A stretch of 64,000 bases of DNA from Leptospirales bacterium (lineage in GTDB: Bacteria > Spirochaetota > Leptospiria > Leptospirales > Leptospiraceae), in NCBI GenBank assembly GCA_013297885.1, contig JAAFIR010000018.1, positions 34,372 to 98,371 on the forward strand. Reading direction: 5' to 3'. How positions within the stretch are numbered: position 1 is the first letter of the stretch; the number at the start of each line of letters is the position of its first letter. The notes below the pieces were generated by a model that did no database searches, was not told the DNA's origin, and saw only the letters and a program-made list of their open reading frames with translations. Position numbers and translations under genes: made by a program. Shown here in pieces: positions 62,108 to 64,000 of this stretch.

Positions 62108-63792
62108 ATGGATTTAAAAAAGTTCCACAGTCCCAAAATTCGATCTTTATTCCCAAATTTCAGAATTCTGCTTTGTGTATTCTTTTTTCTTAAATGTGTT
62201 CCTGATTTAAAAATAGATAAAATTTGTGATACAAATGACCCAGCTAAATTTTTAAGAGAAGCATTTGCTTTTAGAACATCTACCAATCAAGAATTTTATT
62301 GTAATTTAAGAATCAGAGATAGAATAAATTCTTCAGTTATGAGAACAGGAACTGGAACTGGGACAGGTGTTGCAACTGGCACAGGAACAACTCCCATAGC
62401 TACAACCTTAACCTTCACAACTGAGCCAATTCCATTATTCAATTTTCCATTTAGACCAAGCGGTCAAGCTACGATGCCAATTATTGCAGATACAATTTGG
62501 ACACCTGCTTTAATAACTGATTCTGCCACTTATACTGCAAATGTAAAATATAGAGTAGGTTCTATAAAATTTAATTTAACAACTAGTGACCAATCTGCAA
62601 TTGTTACACTAAACGGTACAACAATTTCAAATCTTGCAAATATTCCAAACCAAACTTTAAATATAGGTGCAAATACATTTACATTTATTGCAACTAGTTC
62701 GTCTGGAACAACTACCTAAAAAACATTTACAATTAGTCGTGCATCTCAGTTTGTATTTTCTTCAAGTAACGATGGAAATATTAATAGATATAAATTAAAT
62801 GAATCAAATAATACTTTAGAACCTTTAACTCCAGTAAGCTCAGGATTTGTAAATGGTTTAAAAGCATTTGCAATTGATGCTTTTGAGATTATTTATTAGT
62901 TGGACCTGATATAATTGCAACAAATCAATTTAAAGTTTTTAAAATAAATTTTATGACTGGAGATTTAACAGGTTTAAATAACAATAATGTATTTACAGCT
63001 GGATTTGGGGCTGCAGGTGGATTGCTTGCAGTCGCTGACAAAGTTGGAAAAGCAATTTATCTAAATGGTAATAATGATTCTATTCAACCTATTTTTATTA
63101 ATAGACAAAATGATAACATCAGTTTAGGAACTATTGTTTCGGGTGTGAGTGGTCCAAGAGAGATGCAAATTAGCCCTGATAATAATTCTCTAATAGTTGG
63201 TTTACTCTCCTCAACTTTAAATTATTATTCTATCAATTCAGATGGAAATTTAACTGCACCAGTAACTATTACCCCGGGTGTAGGAAATATGGGAACAGTG
63301 GCTTTTCATCCTGATGGAACAAAATTATTTATTGCAGGGGTTAATGGTAAAAGGTATGGTGCTAGAAGTTTAACATCACCTTTTACAGTTTCTGGAATTA
63401 GCGTTATGCCAGCAGCATTAGGAGGTGTTCCAGCAGGAAATATTTGTTCAAGTAATGCTATATTTCTATATAGTGCTAATTATTCAAATAATGGACAATT
63501 TGTAATTTTTGCTTGTGAATCTGACAAAAGAATTTATTCAATTGCAATCAATCAAACTACTGGAGATGGAACTTCGATCATTACAAATCTAGATAGAACT
63601 ATTCCTAATAATGGATTGAATAATATAGATAAGGATTTAACAAATCGTTATTTTGTTTCAACTCGCTTTACTCTATCAACAAATTCACTTGAATTAAATT
63701 CTATTTCCCCAACAGGAGCTTTAGCTTTTATACAAGCTTATAACACAAGTTCAGATCCATCAATATTTAGAACTATCAAGTTTTTGTATTGA
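62108..63792 (+). pseudogene. Broken lipoprotein with cadherin-like and beta-propeller domains
   Basis: Three pieces make up one protein. Piece 1 (62108-62719) has a signal ending FLKC, a Thr-Gly repeat (RTGTGTGTGVATGTG) and a cadherin-like beta-sandwich (KYRVGSIKFNLTTSDQSAIV). It stops at TAA 62717, but the same frame continues sensibly (FTISRASQFVFSSSNDGNIN). A frameshift near 62885-62895 then moves to the frame of LLVGPDIIATNQFKVFKINF, which runs to 63792 as a lactonase-like beta-propeller (GPREMQISPDNNSLIVGLLS, GTVAFHPDGTKLFIAGVNG). Either two inactivating mutations or sequencing errors explain this. Confidence 0.8.
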
Positions 63793-63812
63793 GTGAAATT
63801 TTTCTACACCAT

Positions 63813-63998
63813 GCGAAAGGGATTGAAGAGAAAGTCAAAAAAAATTTTCATAATTTTTTTTGACTGAAACGAAAAGCCCGGTTTTTCCCTTTTGAATTAA
63901 AAATGTTGAACTAAGAATTAAAAATGTAAAATTTTTTAATTTACTTAGAGCATTCTTAATTCAACATTCCATAACCGAGCTGTGGGAAAAATTCGCCC
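63813..63998 (+). repeat. Three-stem repeat element, copy O (full)
   Basis: P1 GCGAA/TTCGC. P2 GGGATT/AAGCCC with the A.G mismatch. P3 AGTCAAAAAAAATT/AATTTTTTTTGACT. P4 is long: after TTTTTCCC it contains tandem-like GAATTAAAAATG units (63896 and 63915) facing CATTCTTAATTCAACATT, and closes with GGGAAAAA. It begins 20 bases after the end of the broken propeller gene. Confidence 0.85.
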
Positions 63999-64000
63999 AA

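Overview
The window is strongly AT-rich, with densely packed genes, many short lipoprotein precursors (signal peptide ending in a Cys, residues such as FLGQC, LMNC, FFTFC), chemotaxis genes and outer-membrane beta-barrel genes. Together these point to a Gram-negative-type spirochaete, most likely Leptospirales/Leptospiraceae. That placement is inference from gene content; no rRNA or other decisive marker is present.

Layout. 0-5 kb: a Uma2-type nuclease, an SH3-like exported protein, a HigB/HigA toxin-antitoxin pair and three tandem paralogous lipoproteins. 5-16 kb: a holA-like DNA polymerase III delta subunit, an Mpo1-like membrane protein, a FecR-domain protein with a heme-type CxxCH motif, an RNase H-like exonuclease, a secreted alpha/beta hydrolase, guaA, queF and a pnuC-nadR pair for NAD salvage. 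16-30 kb: an assimilatory nitrate module in two parts, nirB-nirD and then narK facing a large fused nitrate reductase, separated by an orphan DNA methyltransferase, a large unknown protein with a degenerate nitrilase-like partner, and a DUF4349 lipoprotein. 30-38 kb: a TetR regulator facing a DUF4442 gene across paired palindromic operators, small lipoproteins, an SDR, a RelE/ParE-type toxin pair, a DedA protein and an FAD oxidoreductase. 38-47.5 kb: a tightly packed, same-strand run of folate cyclo-ligase, cheW, cheA (with a fused CheC-like phosphatase domain), cheB, cheY, scpA, scpB, pheA and tyrA, ending at a CAU tRNA. 48-62 kb: an enoyl-CoA hydratase, a GH1 beta-glucosidase, a DCC protein, rlmN, an Omp85-like outer-membrane protein, a VOC protein, an AraC regulator, a GH31 lipoprotein, a diiron-type hydrolase, an SDR and a GNAT-nitrilase fusion. 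62-64 kb: a broken lipoprotein/beta-propeller gene.

The feature that ordinary annotation does not explain is a family of intergenic repeat elements: 13 fairly complete copies and at least two partial ones, in both orientations. Each has the same plan: a closing stem (P1), a second stem with a fixed A.G mismatch (P2) carrying a variable hairpin (P3), and another variable hairpin (P4). P1 and P2 differ in sequence between copies but change on both sides together, which is direct evidence for selection on structure. Other DNA traffic is visible as decayed IS3 and IS4 transposase fragments and a second, smaller repeat type whose constant ends flank different inserts.
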